Shown here: one piece after another, positions 10,446 to 21,034 of the stretch
How the letters are laid out: each line of letters begins with the position of its first letter
Position numbering within the stretch: position 1 is the stretch's first letter
Source of the DNA: Wyeomyia smithii
Taxonomy: Eukaryota > Arthropoda > Insecta > Diptera > Culicidae
NCBI RefSeq assembly: GCF_029784165.1
Contig: NC_073696.1
Span: 192,494,498 to 192,558,497, forward strand
Reading direction: 5' to 3'
DNA: 64,000 nt
Notes under the pieces: generated by a model
What the model saw: the letters and a program-made list of their open reading frames with translations, nothing else
Databases searched by the model: none
Told to the model about the DNA's origin: nothing
Made by a program: the position numbers and the translations under genes

Positions 10446-12098
10446 ATGGCCACCTCACCGACCTCTACGAACACATCAAACTCCGTGTCATTACATCGGC
10501 AGTCTAGTAAAAATGCCGACTCGATTTCCCTCTGTTCGACCACCAGTGCCTTCTCAACGTGTCCCGATCGGCATGGCTTCTATGGCGGCAGTCAGTTCTC
10601 CGAGAAACCAGCCAAAGAAACACTCACCAGGGAGCAGATTGTAGCTCGGGAAAAGAAATGGTTGCATATGATCAATCACTGGCAGGAATATATGAGCAAA
10701 AATTACAAGAAGGTAAGAATCGGGTAAGATTGTTGACGACGTTGCTTTACAATATGCACGTTATCATTTTTAGCTCCGCGAGCGATGTCGCAAGGGTATT
10801 CCTCAAGCTGTGCGTCCCAGGGCATGGTTCTATCTCACCGGTGCCTTTGAGATGCATAGACAACATCCCAATAGGTATGAAGAGCTGCTTCAGCAACCGG
10901 GTAATCCTCAGATCATAGAAGAAATAAAAAAGGATCAGCACCGACAATTCCCACACCACGAAATGTTCATCGACGAGGAGAAACCTGGCCAGAGGGAATT
11001 GTTCAACGTACTAAAAGCATACTCGATACACAATCCCAAAGTAGGTTACTGCCAGGCACAGGCTCCTATTGCCGCTTTCCTACTGATGCATTTGCCGAGT
11101 GAGCAAGCTTTTTGGTGCTTTGTCACGATTTGTGATAAGTGAGTATTTTTTTATTATTTGCAAATCATCTTATTTTCAAAAAAAGTCTTATTTGTATAGT
11201 AAGTCTATACCAGCAGAAAATTACAGACTTGTTATTAGCACTTTTACATATACCTTACAACATTGGCTGCTTGTATCTGTTTATGGTGTTATATACAAAG
11301 ATTACCGCGGCAGAACGTGACTTGATTGAGGCACCATTGTTTGTTCTACACAAGGAAGCAATTTACCAGTTCGCGTATAACCGCAAAGCGTCGGAAAGAA
11401 TTACTTTGGCTGACCAATTATCAACCCTCGATTTGTCATTGGCGCGGTAAACACCGTCTTCTTACAGTAGAACAAAACTGGTAGCAAGGTGATTCACCTT
11501 CCAGATAATTTAGCTATACTAACGACGTCTATATGACGTCTTCTGAAAAAAGAATAATGTTGTTCGTAGACCAGTGTACAATAATACTGATGTTACTGTT
11601 GACTTTCGAAGCACTTACAATCCGTTTTATTTCAGATATCTTAGAGACTACTTTACCCCAGGCATGGAAATGCTACAACGCGATGCCGGAATGTTAAACG
11701 GTTTGTTGAAAAAAACCTCACCATCGGTATATCGGCATCTTCAGAAGCATAAGGTTGATCCATTGCTGTACATGACGGACTGGTTTCTATGTGCCATGAC
11801 ACGGACATTACCCTGGGACACACTGCTGCGGGTATGGGATTGTTTTCTGTGTGAGGGCATCAAAACACTCTTCAAAGTAGCGCTGGTGATTCTTGGCGCT
11901 AGCCTCAATTCGCACAAGGTTCGCAAGCAGGCTAACGGGCTGTGTGAGACGCTAGCGGTGCTCCGCTCGCCACCGAAAAAATACATTGAGGCGGACTTCA
12001 TCATGCACCATATTTTTCGACTGAATATTACCGTGGAAGATTTCATTCATGAGCACAAAAAGCAAGAAATGCTGCACCGGAAGGCTAAAGTGTCATAG
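10446..12098 (+). CDS. wkd: TBC1D10/whacked-type Rab GTPase-activating protein
   Basis: Three exons, 10446-10712, 10774-11138 and 11636-12098, give 364 aa with consistent phases and GT-AG introns; Drosophila Whacked is of very similar length. The ATG at 10446 (CCAAGATGG) is the first Met of the open frame. The TBC domain spans about 93-305 and shows all three hallmarks: RPRAW (103-107), IKKDQHR (140-146) with the arginine finger, and YCQ (181-183) with the glutamine finger. The variant YCQAQAPIAAFLLM is characteristic of the TBC1D10/EPI64 subgroup. The family inactivates Rab35/Rab27-class GTPases in membrane trafficking; whacked acts in tracheal tube formation in flies. A Ser/Thr-rich N-terminus precedes the domain. 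It converges on SPT6. The symbol is by orthology inference. Confidence 0.93.
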
Positions 12099-14055
12099 AA
12101 CCGGGCAGCAACGGGAAATTTGTTGAATACCACTTCAACCGATGCCCATGGTCGATGATAAAAGCAGTCCTTAACTCTAGTCTTCTCACGGTTGAAGGAT
12201 CGCATCAGATCGTTTATTTACATGTTGTAACACAGTATAGTTTGGAAAACACACGAATTTAGTTATGTCATCTTGATTCTAAATCTTGTCACTTCAAGTA
12301 TAATAACTAGGTACATTTGCAGAAATATTTATCGTAGAATTAAAAAATAAGCATTTAACTCAAAATTGCAATAAGCTAAAACTGACAAGCGAATTCAATT
12401 AGAGGGTTTCTCAATACCGTTTGAATTTCTCCCATTCGTTACGATAAATTTGTTCTCTCATCAAAGATCCATCAAAAATGCACTATGTAAAGGGCAATAG
12501 ATAAGATACGAGTTTACAACGCTATTTTTAAGTGACGTGTAAAAGATGCTGATCAATTAATTGAAAACGAAATAATCGAACAAAATATGGCGATCGAGCT
12601 AACTTTTAGTGTAAATGACGAAGTCATTCTAAAATGCAGCAGAGTTATTCCTGCGCGATGACATGATCGCATTCTAAAGGCAAACACTCCTACCAATAGA
12701 CAGATCTATTTATAAGTAATAAAAGAACTAATCAAACAATCGAACTCTACTGATGCAGAACCGTAGTTAGCGTATAGTTAAACATGGCAGCATCTAGTAT
12801 GATAAATAAAACAGTACAACTTTTAACACTTCATCAACCGTACCGAGAAAGAGAGCAATCCGAAAAAAAAGTATATTACATAAAACTATTTCCACTGTAA
12901 GTAATGTTTGCGAAATATGCACTCGAAATGTTAGATAAGTGCGTACATTTCATATTTCATTAGTTCACAGTTCCATTCCGAGACTCTTTTATTAATATTA
13001 ACGTGTAAAAACAACTAATTAACCCATATTAATTCGCTTAGGTTCAATGCAATATCGATACCTGGGTAAAACAACTTCTAGCGAGGCGGGAGCATGATGT
13101 GAATAGACAGAATGTTAAACGAGAAAACCATGATTATCTAGCACAAGCAGTTGCCACTGTGTGGAACAACAAAATTTTGGATCTTTATTACTAGAATTTA
13201 CATTACTGCTTAATTGATTTGCGTATTGTATAAAAAAAAAATAAAACAAAAAATAATTTAAAAAACAGCTACTAGTTACATTACCGTTCCGATTGTTGCT
13301 TACGTGGTTAGTCCTATGTTGACCAACCGACGAAATTGGTCTCTAAAGTAGAATTGTAATAACAGAAATTTCTCTTCAAATTAGTTGCTGCCCGAGTTGA
13401 TCCCAGAGAAACCGAACTAAAAAAATCATCTTATCAGAATAAGTCAAGACCAGTTCAACGTTATAGTGAATGGAAAAAATATAACATTTGTTGTGTGCAA
13501 TTTTGTTTCCGTCGAAAATAAACCCGACACCAAATTTTTTCATTATACTGTAGGTTTATATTTTTTATATTCCATTTTGTCTCATAGAGGAAAAGTAGTT
13601 CAAATCGTGCGAGTAATAACAATGTTATGCATGTTATCAATCCGCTATTGTTTTAGTGTGTAGAAAAAAAAAGCAACGTACGAGAAATTCAATGCAGTAC
13701 TGTTGATCGATACTTTAATGTTATACACCATTTATATATTGTACCTACAATTTCGATTATTTATTAACCTAGAGAAACATATCTATATGAAAATAAACTT
13801 TGTGTGAACAAATATACAACATGCGTTTGCTTTCATTATTGGTATTCTAAAGCCTTCGGTATGTTTTACATTGGTCGAAATTGAATTTCAGCAAACCGAA
13901 GAATTAATGACAACTCCAAATTACTATCAGCATATTTATTATTTGATGTATACCAACATTGGCAATGCACTACATTTAAAAGCAAATAGGATGCTGTAAT
14001 TTGAATTAAGTTGGATGCGCTTTCGTGTGTTTATGAAAATTTAACATTTTATTGT
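12099..14055. other. 3' UTR/intergenic between convergent genes
   Basis: AT-rich interval between the TBC stop and the SPT6 stop. Plus-strand AATAAA at 13792-13797, and others near 12718 and 12800, are candidate poly(A) signals for the TBC gene, implying a 3' UTR of 0.6-1.7 kb. On the minus strand, AATAAA (plus 14048-14053) lies 3 nt past the SPT6 stop and another is near 13936-13941. Short open frames here (such as 13466-13663) look like chance. Confidence 0.5.
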
Positions 14056-17000
14056 TCATTCATCCCATAATGGAGTAGAATCACCTAACGTTGCTAGCTG
14101 CGATACACTGTTTGATTTTTGTATATTAGAAGCTATATGATGATCAGTGGGATTATTAGTAGGCATTGGCCGGTGGCTTTTTCCTCGATTTGTGACCTCT
14201 TTCTGTGCACGATTTTCCACGTGTATATTGGGTGTTGCACTTTGTGGTAAGCTCCTTTCGTTGTCTCTACCCTTACTGCTTCTATTAACATTGGTTACCC
14301 AAGGGTCGTCTTCTTTGTCCCAAACATCGTCTTCTGTATGCAGCGAACTGTAGCGGCTGTTGCTATTTTCAGAAGAATATGAAGACACAGATGCTGTTCT
14401 ACTTCCTGCCGCCCCACTTTCATATGGGTTAGGACGGCTGAATGATTCTGTTATGCTTCGGGATGGAGTAGCGAAGCTGCAATTCGGAGTCATTGAAGAA
14501 TGAGGTGTTTGCTGATATGGTGTCATATAGGGTGTTTGTCCACTTGGAGTATACGGTGTAGTCACATAATTGCTCGATGTCCCAATATCCCCTGGCGTGT
14601 ATCCGTATTGAGGCGTGTGACCACTTGTTTGTGATAATGACGTCAATAAATGCGAAGGCATAGTTTGAGCCATTTTCTGGATCGCATCATTGCTGTATCT
14701 AGGTGTTCCTAAATATGGCGTCCGCAAAGAGGCCGATCCTCGCGGTGTACTACTCGGAGAAGGTATTGGGTCACGGAAATGTTCCTTGAACCATTTCAGT
14801 AATGAGTTGACTGAATCAAAGCGTTGTTGTCTAAATCTGTATCCTTCAGGTGTAACGGTTACATATTCATGCTTAAATTTTGTGCGTGGTAGATAAGACA
14901 ACAAAAATTTTCCAGGGTAATTTTTCGCTATTGATATTACGTAGTGTATCTTATTTGGATTTTTCTTCTTTTCTTCTTTGATTATCTCTTCCGCCTTATC
15001 TTTCATACCTCCATTTGTATCTTTGTAGTATTTGTAATTGAGCAAGTCTCTCACATACGATGCCATTGGATTGATGTATCTAGCGATTATTTCATCTAGA
15101 TCTTCAAATTCTTCATTCCCAATCCACAACGATTGACCCAAACTGAATATATTTTCTTTGCCTTCTTCTCGGATATCGATGTGTTGATAGATTTCGTTGG
15201 TTACTTTCCAGGAAGCAGTCAAATGATCAGATCCTTTACTGGATGGGCGAACTATCACTTCTCCTTGATCCAGTTGATCAAGCTTCTTCAAAGCCTCAGC
15301 ATACGAAATGTTGTGGAATGAAGGGTGAACAATTACTCGCTTAATGTACTGTTGTCTATTCAAATTGGTTTGCACGCTAGACTCTTTCTTGTTATCTTTA
15401 TCCTCAGCTTCCTGATCGTAAAATTGATCTCTGCGTGGTCGCCACTCATTATTTTTATCAGCTAAATCAGAGCTCTTAGATGAACAATCCAACGCAAATC
15501 GATCCACGTCAATTTTTATTACTCGTACGTGAATGGCTTGGCCGATATGTACACGCTCTTCAGGATTTTTAACATGTTTATCTGATATATTTTTTATATG
15601 TATAAATCCTGATAAACCATTGTCAAATCTTAAACGCACTCCAGTTGCTTGCCCAGAACATTCGCCAGCATCGAAATGATTCCACACTTCCGAAAGTTCA
15701 GGGAATTCATTCTGCATGCAAAATGGACACTGCCATAAACCGGTATCATCATTACGCACGGGATTAGCTTGATCCAGTTGATCACCCTGCGGTTTCTTGT
15801 GACTGATTCCGGCAACTGTACCGAGCATCATTTTTCCAACGTATAGCGTTTCCGGGGTTTCCTTTGTTAAAAAATCAAAAAGTTCTTCAGATGTAGCTGT
15901 ACGGTACGGAGTTCTCAGATCTTTGTATCTGGAATTTAGTTCAGCCCGTATATCGTAAAGTGTTATACTTTTATTTCCAAAACCCTGGCGTTCCAATTCG
16001 ACAGCAAAAGCATCTAAATCTAAATCTTTTAGACGCTCAGGTGATTCCAAAATTTCTTCCAGTGCTCCAGCCGGATTTGCTTCCTCATCGTCATATTCTA
16101 AAGCGTCGACCGCCATTTTACGAGCCCATTCGTAAGTTTCAGGATGAACACGTGATCCATCCAAAACCTCAACGTACGCCTCTGTACTGTCACCCAAAGA
16201 ACTTGTATCAATTTTAATAAATCCTGAGCAGTTGATAAAAACTTTAGGGCCCATATGACAAGCTGTCACCAGCTGTGTGCGATTTTCCAATCGTTGGTTC
16301 GTTTGTTTGAGTAATTTGATGAGCGCCAGGCCTTTTCTTGGTCCTAAACCACAGACGAATTGCACTAGATTTACCGTTAACGAATTCTGAACTGTCAAAT
16401 TAACGTCGAGGCCCACTTCATTAGTACGATTGATGAATTCTGTGTAAAGATTTTCGAGCAGTTCCTCTTTGCACAGTTGATCTTGTAGGGTATGGAAACG
16501 CAAACATAAAATTTCTTCATCCGCTGTACAAAGCTGCGAGAATTCTACCAATGGGTCTTGCATTCTTCTTGCCAACGAAATTGCCTGTCGTAAAAGTAAG
16601 GGGTATTCACGAAAATCGGCATTTCCTTTGACAGAGTTTGAATAGATTTTAGCCAAGTCGTTATCTATAATCTCAACTGAAACTTCCGGAAACTGTTCTT
16701 CGTCAACAAGAATGCGTACACAATCTCGCATGTCTTTTTGAACCATTAGGGCATCTTTCGACTCACCTCCTATAACTATCACATGAGGTTTCTTATTTCG
16801 CACGAAATCAATAATAGATTGCAAATCTGATTCCTTCAATTTTTTTTCGTCTTCTCTGTGCGTATTTTTCCGTTTCAATAAATGTGGGATTCGCAAGTAA
16901 TCACTGACTTCTCCGTCTGTTGTTATGATAGCGGCAAATGCAGCCTGCGATAAATCAGGTACATATGCTACACCCATCACTCGAATCCCACGGGAAATAT

Positions 17001-19317
17001 CCCATTCGTAATCGTCATCTTCAATGTCAAACGCTGGACTATATGGTGCTACCTTGATCCAGTTATAAAGTTTCCTACAACATACTTTCAACACGGCATC
17101 TTTTGATTCTTCTAACAGAATGGACTGCAACTCTCTCCCTAGTTCAGGCAAGATCATTTTGGTAAATGCTAGTTCAACACACTCAGATCGTACTTTATTC
17201 CATTCTTGAACGTTTTTTGAAAATTCGTCCTTTTGATAAAGTGCTTTCATTTCGTCCAAGAGATCTGAGGTAGCATTTCCTTCAATTTGCTCTGAGAATG
17301 TTATAGTTAGCAATTTATCACATTGAGCGATTTGTAATTTTAAGTATTGATCTCCTATCAAATCACGAACTGGCTTATCCTTCAAATATTTCATTGTAAA
17401 ACATTGATGATTTTCATCAATTTCTTTCATTCCTTTTTTTGTAGGGCGTACTGTTATTTTTGCTCGTTCGTAGTATAATTCTCGGATAGATCGTCTAAGC
17501 ATAGGTTCTTTTGCTATTTGTCTAGCAACCATAAATTTACCAGCATGTAACACATCCTCTGCTGAAGTAAACCGTGAATTTACATATTCTTTGCCGACAT
17601 CAAGAGGGTCACTTGGCTCCTGGTCAACCTCATGGCGTTGATAACTGTCTCGAACGTTTTCAGCAAAATGACCCGGTGATAGCCCAAATCGCTTAGCAAA
17701 TCCACAAAGACCACCTTTCCGACACATAGAATATGGACCTGAATCTATATTTAGCTTAACGTTTTCCTCCTGGACAGGCTCTTCTTCGATATCCAAATTT
17801 GACAAATCAATTTCATCCTCGTCTCTCTCACCTGACTCGATTGCTTTTTGGCGAGCTTCAATTTTTTCTCGACGTATTCGATCGCGTTCTTTACTCCTAA
17901 CATGTTCGTGCATGGCTGGAATAGCATACGCATAATAGAGCATGAAATGATTATGAACGTCTTTGAGTTCCTCCGGAGAATATGTCGACTTCAACCTGTC
18001 AATATCATCATCTTTTATTATTCTCATTTCATCAGGAATTGGTGCATCAGGGTTCTTCATGAGTAAATCAAGCTGATAATCACGCATATTCGCAAACAGC
18101 TTGAGCAAATTGGTTTTTCGCACTAACAGTTGACACCATTTTGCATCATATTTATAAACTTTCCATAAATCGTTTATGTTTAAATCCGGTTGAACATACT
18201 CTTTTCGATAGAACGCAATGAATGGAACTTCCAAATGTTGATTGCGCATGAAATCTAACGCCTGCTTGATTTTAGGTATAGCGGTTATTGATTTCCGGGA
18301 ATAGGTTTCCTGGTTTGATATCGGAGGTCTACAAAATGCCTGTTTGAAAATCCATTCTGCTTCTTCTTCCAATTCAGATGATCCCTCAGGTACTGGTGTT
18401 ATGGGTACATCCCGAATTTGCATCCTTTCGGGAATGTCTGTTTTCCGTATTTCGTTATCAAGATCGGTGAAATGCCCTCTTTTAAGTTCACTTGGTTCAA
18501 AAATATCGAAAATAGTCTTTTTTGATGACTTCTTACGAGTTTGTTTTTTGGGTCGTTTGGAACGTTGGTCACCTTGTTCAGCATCTTCCTCATAATCGTC
18601 ATCGTCAGATTCGTATTCATACTCATCTTCATCATATTTTTCGAATTCTTCGTAATCAAAATCGACTCCAAATATATCCTGGCCTTCTTGAAGTGAGGCG
18701 TCAGTGAATATAGGACGCTTTTTCTTTCGTTTGTCACTAATGGGGACGCCGTCGTCGTCAACAATAAAATCATCAGCATCAGATTCATCATCATCTTCTT
18801 CCTCATTATTTTCAGTTGTCGTTAATGGAACGTCACGATTGGCATCACGTTCAGATTGATGTTCATCCTCCTCATCAGCAGATCCCTCGAACAACTGTTC
18901 GGCAATTACTTCTCGGTTTAATCCGTCATCAACTGGTTCGTCCTCATCGCTACCTTCGTCGGTTATTTTCTTCAAACGTTTAAAGCGTTTTCTCTCGACT
19001 TTTACACCGAGGTTTTCTTCAATTAAATCGTAATCCTCATCCTCTAGACGATCGTCTAGTTCATCCTCATCATCACTTTTTTTTCTTTTCGCGTGATCTC
19101 CGGAACCATCAGAATCATCCCCGCCGCTATCATCATCTTCGATCGGATTGTCATCTATCAAATCTTTCAATTCCTCCCGGAGTCGTTCCTCGTCGTCTTC
19201 TTCGTCTTCCTCGCTATCACTAACTGTCTTGATTTTTCTACTTTTTTTTCTGTCATGTAAATCCAGATCTTCATCTTGCTCACTTTCCTCCGCTTCGGAA
19301 TCAAGAAAATCTGCCAT
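14056..19317 (-). CDS. Spt6: Transcription elongation factor SPT6
   Basis: A single uninterrupted 1753-aa frame (human SUPT6H 1726 aa), starting ATG GCA GAT at 19317. The order of parts is as expected. An acidic N-terminus (1-260) includes DFDYEEFEKY (about 218-227), the likely Iws1/Spn1 contact, and FDIFEPSELKRG (about 270-281). Then come the helix-turn-helix/death-like and YqgF-like core, a helix-hairpin-helix near FVCGLGPRKGLALIKLL, and an S1 RNA-binding domain whose GLSGFIHIKNIS strand follows a short insert with CPFC. The tandem SH2 domain starts near VIVHPSFHNISYAEALKKL and ends in the 1500s. A Ser/Thr/Pro-rich tail with many TP motifs ends in STPLWDE. SPT6 is a histone chaperone that travels with RNA polymerase II and binds its phosphorylated linker. 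The absence of introns over 5.3 kb is notable but the protein looks intact. Confidence 0.98.
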   Translation of the reverse strand: MADFLDSEAEESEQDEDLDLHDRKKSRKIKTVSDSEEDEEDDEERLREELKDLIDDNPIEDDDSGGDDSDGSGDHAKRKKSDDEDELDDRLEDEDYDLIEENLGVKVERKRFKRLKKITDEGSDEDEPVDDGLNREVIAEQLFEGSADEEDEHQSERDANRDVPLTTTENNEEEDDDESDADDFIVDDDGVPISDKRKKKRPIFTDASLQEGQDIFGVDFDYEEFEKYDEDEYEYESDDDDYEEDAEQGDQRSKRPKKQTRKKSSKKTIFDIFEPSELKRGHFTDLDNEIRKTDIPERMQIRDVPITPVPEGSSELEEEAEWIFKQAFCRPPISNQETYSRKSITAIPKIKQALDFMRNQHLEVPFIAFYRKEYVQPDLNINDLWKVYKYDAKWCQLLVRKTNLLKLFANMRDYQLDLLMKNPDAPIPDEMRIIKDDDIDRLKSTYSPEELKDVHNHFMLYYAYAIPAMHEHVRSKERDRIRREKIEARQKAIESGERDEDEIDLSNLDIEEEPVQEENVKLNIDSGPYSMCRKGGLCGFAKRFGLSPGHFAENVRDSYQRHEVDQEPSDPLDVGKEYVNSRFTSAEDVLHAGKFMVARQIAKEPMLRRSIRELYYERAKITVRPTKKGMKEIDENHQCFTMKYLKDKPVRDLIGDQYLKLQIAQCDKLLTITFSEQIEGNATSDLLDEMKALYQKDEFSKNVQEWNKVRSECVELAFTKMILPELGRELQSILLEESKDAVLKVCCRKLYNWIKVAPYSPAFDIEDDDYEWDISRGIRVMGVAYVPDLSQAAFAAIITTDGEVSDYLRIPHLLKRKNTHREDEKKLKESDLQSIIDFVRNKKPHVIVIGGESKDALMVQKDMRDCVRILVDEEQFPEVSVEIIDNDLAKIYSNSVKGNADFREYPLLLRQAISLARRMQDPLVEFSQLCTADEEILCLRFHTLQDQLCKEELLENLYTEFINRTNEVGLDVNLTVQNSLTVNLVQFVCGLGPRKGLALIKLLKQTNQRLENRTQLVTACHMGPKVFINCSGFIKIDTSSLGDSTEAYVEVLDGSRVHPETYEWARKMAVDALEYDDEEANPAGALEEILESPERLKDLDLDAFAVELERQGFGNKSITLYDIRAELNSRYKDLRTPYRTATSEELFDFLTKETPETLYVGKMMLGTVAGISHKKPQGDQLDQANPVRNDDTGLWQCPFCMQNEFPELSEVWNHFDAGECSGQATGVRLRFDNGLSGFIHIKNISDKHVKNPEERVHIGQAIHVRVIKIDVDRFALDCSSKSSDLADKNNEWRPRRDQFYDQEAEDKDNKKESSVQTNLNRQQYIKRVIVHPSFHNISYAEALKKLDQLDQGEVIVRPSSKGSDHLTASWKVTNEIYQHIDIREEGKENIFSLGQSLWIGNEEFEDLDEIIARYINPMASYVRDLLNYKYYKDTNGGMKDKAEEIIKEEKKKNPNKIHYVISIAKNYPGKFLLSYLPRTKFKHEYVTVTPEGYRFRQQRFDSVNSLLKWFKEHFRDPIPSPSSTPRGSASLRTPYLGTPRYSNDAIQKMAQTMPSHLLTSLSQTSGHTPQYGYTPGDIGTSSNYVTTPYTPSGQTPYMTPYQQTPHSSMTPNCSFATPSRSITESFSRPNPYESGAAGSRTASVSSYSSENSNSRYSSLHTEDDVWDKEDDPWVTNVNRSSKGRDNERSLPQSATPNIHVENRAQKEVTNRGKSHRPMPTNNPTDHHIASNIQKSNSVSQLATLGDSTPLWDE

Positions 19318-19639
19318 TTTCCTTTATGGAGACTTCTAACGAAGGCTGAAAATATAACTATCTTTACTAACGAAGACTACAAATGTAACTATTTGTACTA
19401 ACAATGTATGCACTGTAGTAATTTCACTCAAAACTTCAATTAACTTAAAATAAAAATGCGTATGAACAATTCATTTTATTAATTCGTAGCGATGGGCGAT
19501 ACTTGTATCGGAAATGACGGTATCGATACTTAGGCCAAACGCCAAACGTAACATGCACGCTCAGGCATTCAAACGCTAAACTGCGTAGAATCTTACACTA
19601 TAAAAAATCGACACGTTACTGCCAAGTGGATTCAACTTA
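19318..19639 (-). promoter_or_regulatory. SPT6 5' flank (approximate)
   Basis: About 320 bp between the SPT6 start codon and the left edge of a foldback transposon at 19647. The promoter and 5' UTR must lie here unless an upstream exon exists beyond the 6.7-kb insertion. A dyad-like stretch, GATACTTGTATCGG with GGTATCGATACT, sits at about 19498-19530. No TATA box could be assigned. Confidence 0.35.
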
Positions 19640-20471
19640 CTTCTGTCAAAAACATCAGATCAAGAAGACTGGCATCTCTGGATCGATCCCATACAAACAG
19701 CGCACTCCATTTATTAAAGGTGGAAGTTTGCTATGAAAGTGCTGGTAATTACATCGCTGCGAAGACAGAGTGTGCGTATTAGACTGGGACACGGTTATAT
19801 GGGAAAAAAGCGATGGTGTTATTTTTTCGCTCCCATGCACTTTTCTTGTTCCTTATGGGTCCTATAACAACTGTGTAACTTTTCAGATCGATCGGTGAAA
19901 CGCCCGATTTGCGCCCGTTTTTTCAAGCTTCCATACGATTTTATATGGGAAAAAGCACTTTTTCAAAACTTTGTCTATAAAGATGTCTAGTTGGCTCCAA
20001 AAAATATATCAATACATGATGTTCATAGGAAATTTTCCTGGGATTTTCCTTGCTTGTGAAAAAAGATATTCACCCCAGACTGATTGAATATCTGACGAAC
20101 GGCTCACAATTGAATTTTACTAGCAATACTACTGCAGCATGCTGCTGTTGCAAATTTAACCATGTGATGAGAAATGATATCGCTAAATTTATCTTGGAGG
20201 CTTCACCGAAGATACTATGAGCAAAAATCACATTTTGAAAATTAATTCCACGCGAAATTATTTCTCATACTTAAGCAAGTTCGCAATAGCAGCATGCTGT
20301 AGCAGTGTTGCTGGAAAATTTCAATGGTGAGCCGTCCGTCAGACATTCAATCAGTTTGGGGTAAATAGCTGTTTCTACAAGCGTCGTAGTGCCTAACGGT
20401 CTTCAGAAGAGTTTTTCCCATTTCCATTTCCTACAAATATCATGTATTGATATTTTTTTGACAGCCAACTT

Positions 20472-21034
20472 CCCAAGCAACCAGAAGTACGAATTTCACT
20501 TAACAAACGAACTTAGAAGTTCACATAAAGTTCGGATTTAGTTCCGCGGAACTTTCTTGCTGAACAACAGGACCCATTACTTACAAACCGAACTTCATTC
20601 TAAATAAAGTACCGTCAGTACTAGAAAGCAACTTTGAAGTTCATGAGAAGCTGCTTGCTCTTCTTCATTGGAACCTTAAAGTTCACACAAAGTTCACACG
20701 TGAACTTCAAAACCACTAGAATTGAAGTTCGGTTAGAATTTTATCCGTACCTTTAATCAGCACTGAAGTTCATGAGAAGCTGCGTGCTTCTCTCAATTGG
20801 AACTTTGAAGTTCACATAAAGTTCACACGTGAACCTCAAAACCACCAGAATTGAAGTTCGGTTAGCATTTTATCCGTACTTTTAACCAGCATGAAAGTTC
20901 AGGAGAAGTCTATGTCTACTTCATTTTCACTTTAAAGTTCATGTTTAGTTCTGACTGATACTTTGCTCGGCTTTGACGCAAATGAAGTTTTCAGGTGTGA
21001 AATTTAAATTCGTGCTTCAGGACTAGTGACAAAA
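20472..21034 (+). repeat. Left subterminal GAAGTTC repeat zone
   Basis: Contains many copies of AAGTTC/GAACTT (well over a dozen by eye), often as AAGTTCACATAAAGTTC or AAGTTCGG. Within it a 129-bp unit is tandemly duplicated (20636-20764 and 20765-20893), each with GAAGTTCATGAGAAGCTGC, a central TTCACACGTGAAC palindrome and GAATTGAAGTTCGGTTAG, followed by a partial third unit. By analogy with subterminal repeats of CACTA and hAT elements these could be transposase-binding sites; that role is inference. Confidence 0.8.

Noticed and set aside
11139..11450. Extra TBC exon in the intron between 11138 and 11636
   Set aside because: The frame has no TBC-like content, and joining 11138 directly to 11636 keeps phase and reads KYLRDYF, as the family expects.
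14147..19339. Several 60-135 codon frames antisense or out of frame to SPT6
   Set aside because: Shadow frames of a conserved acidic protein; the Ser-rich and Leu-rich products follow from the complement of Asp/Glu codons.
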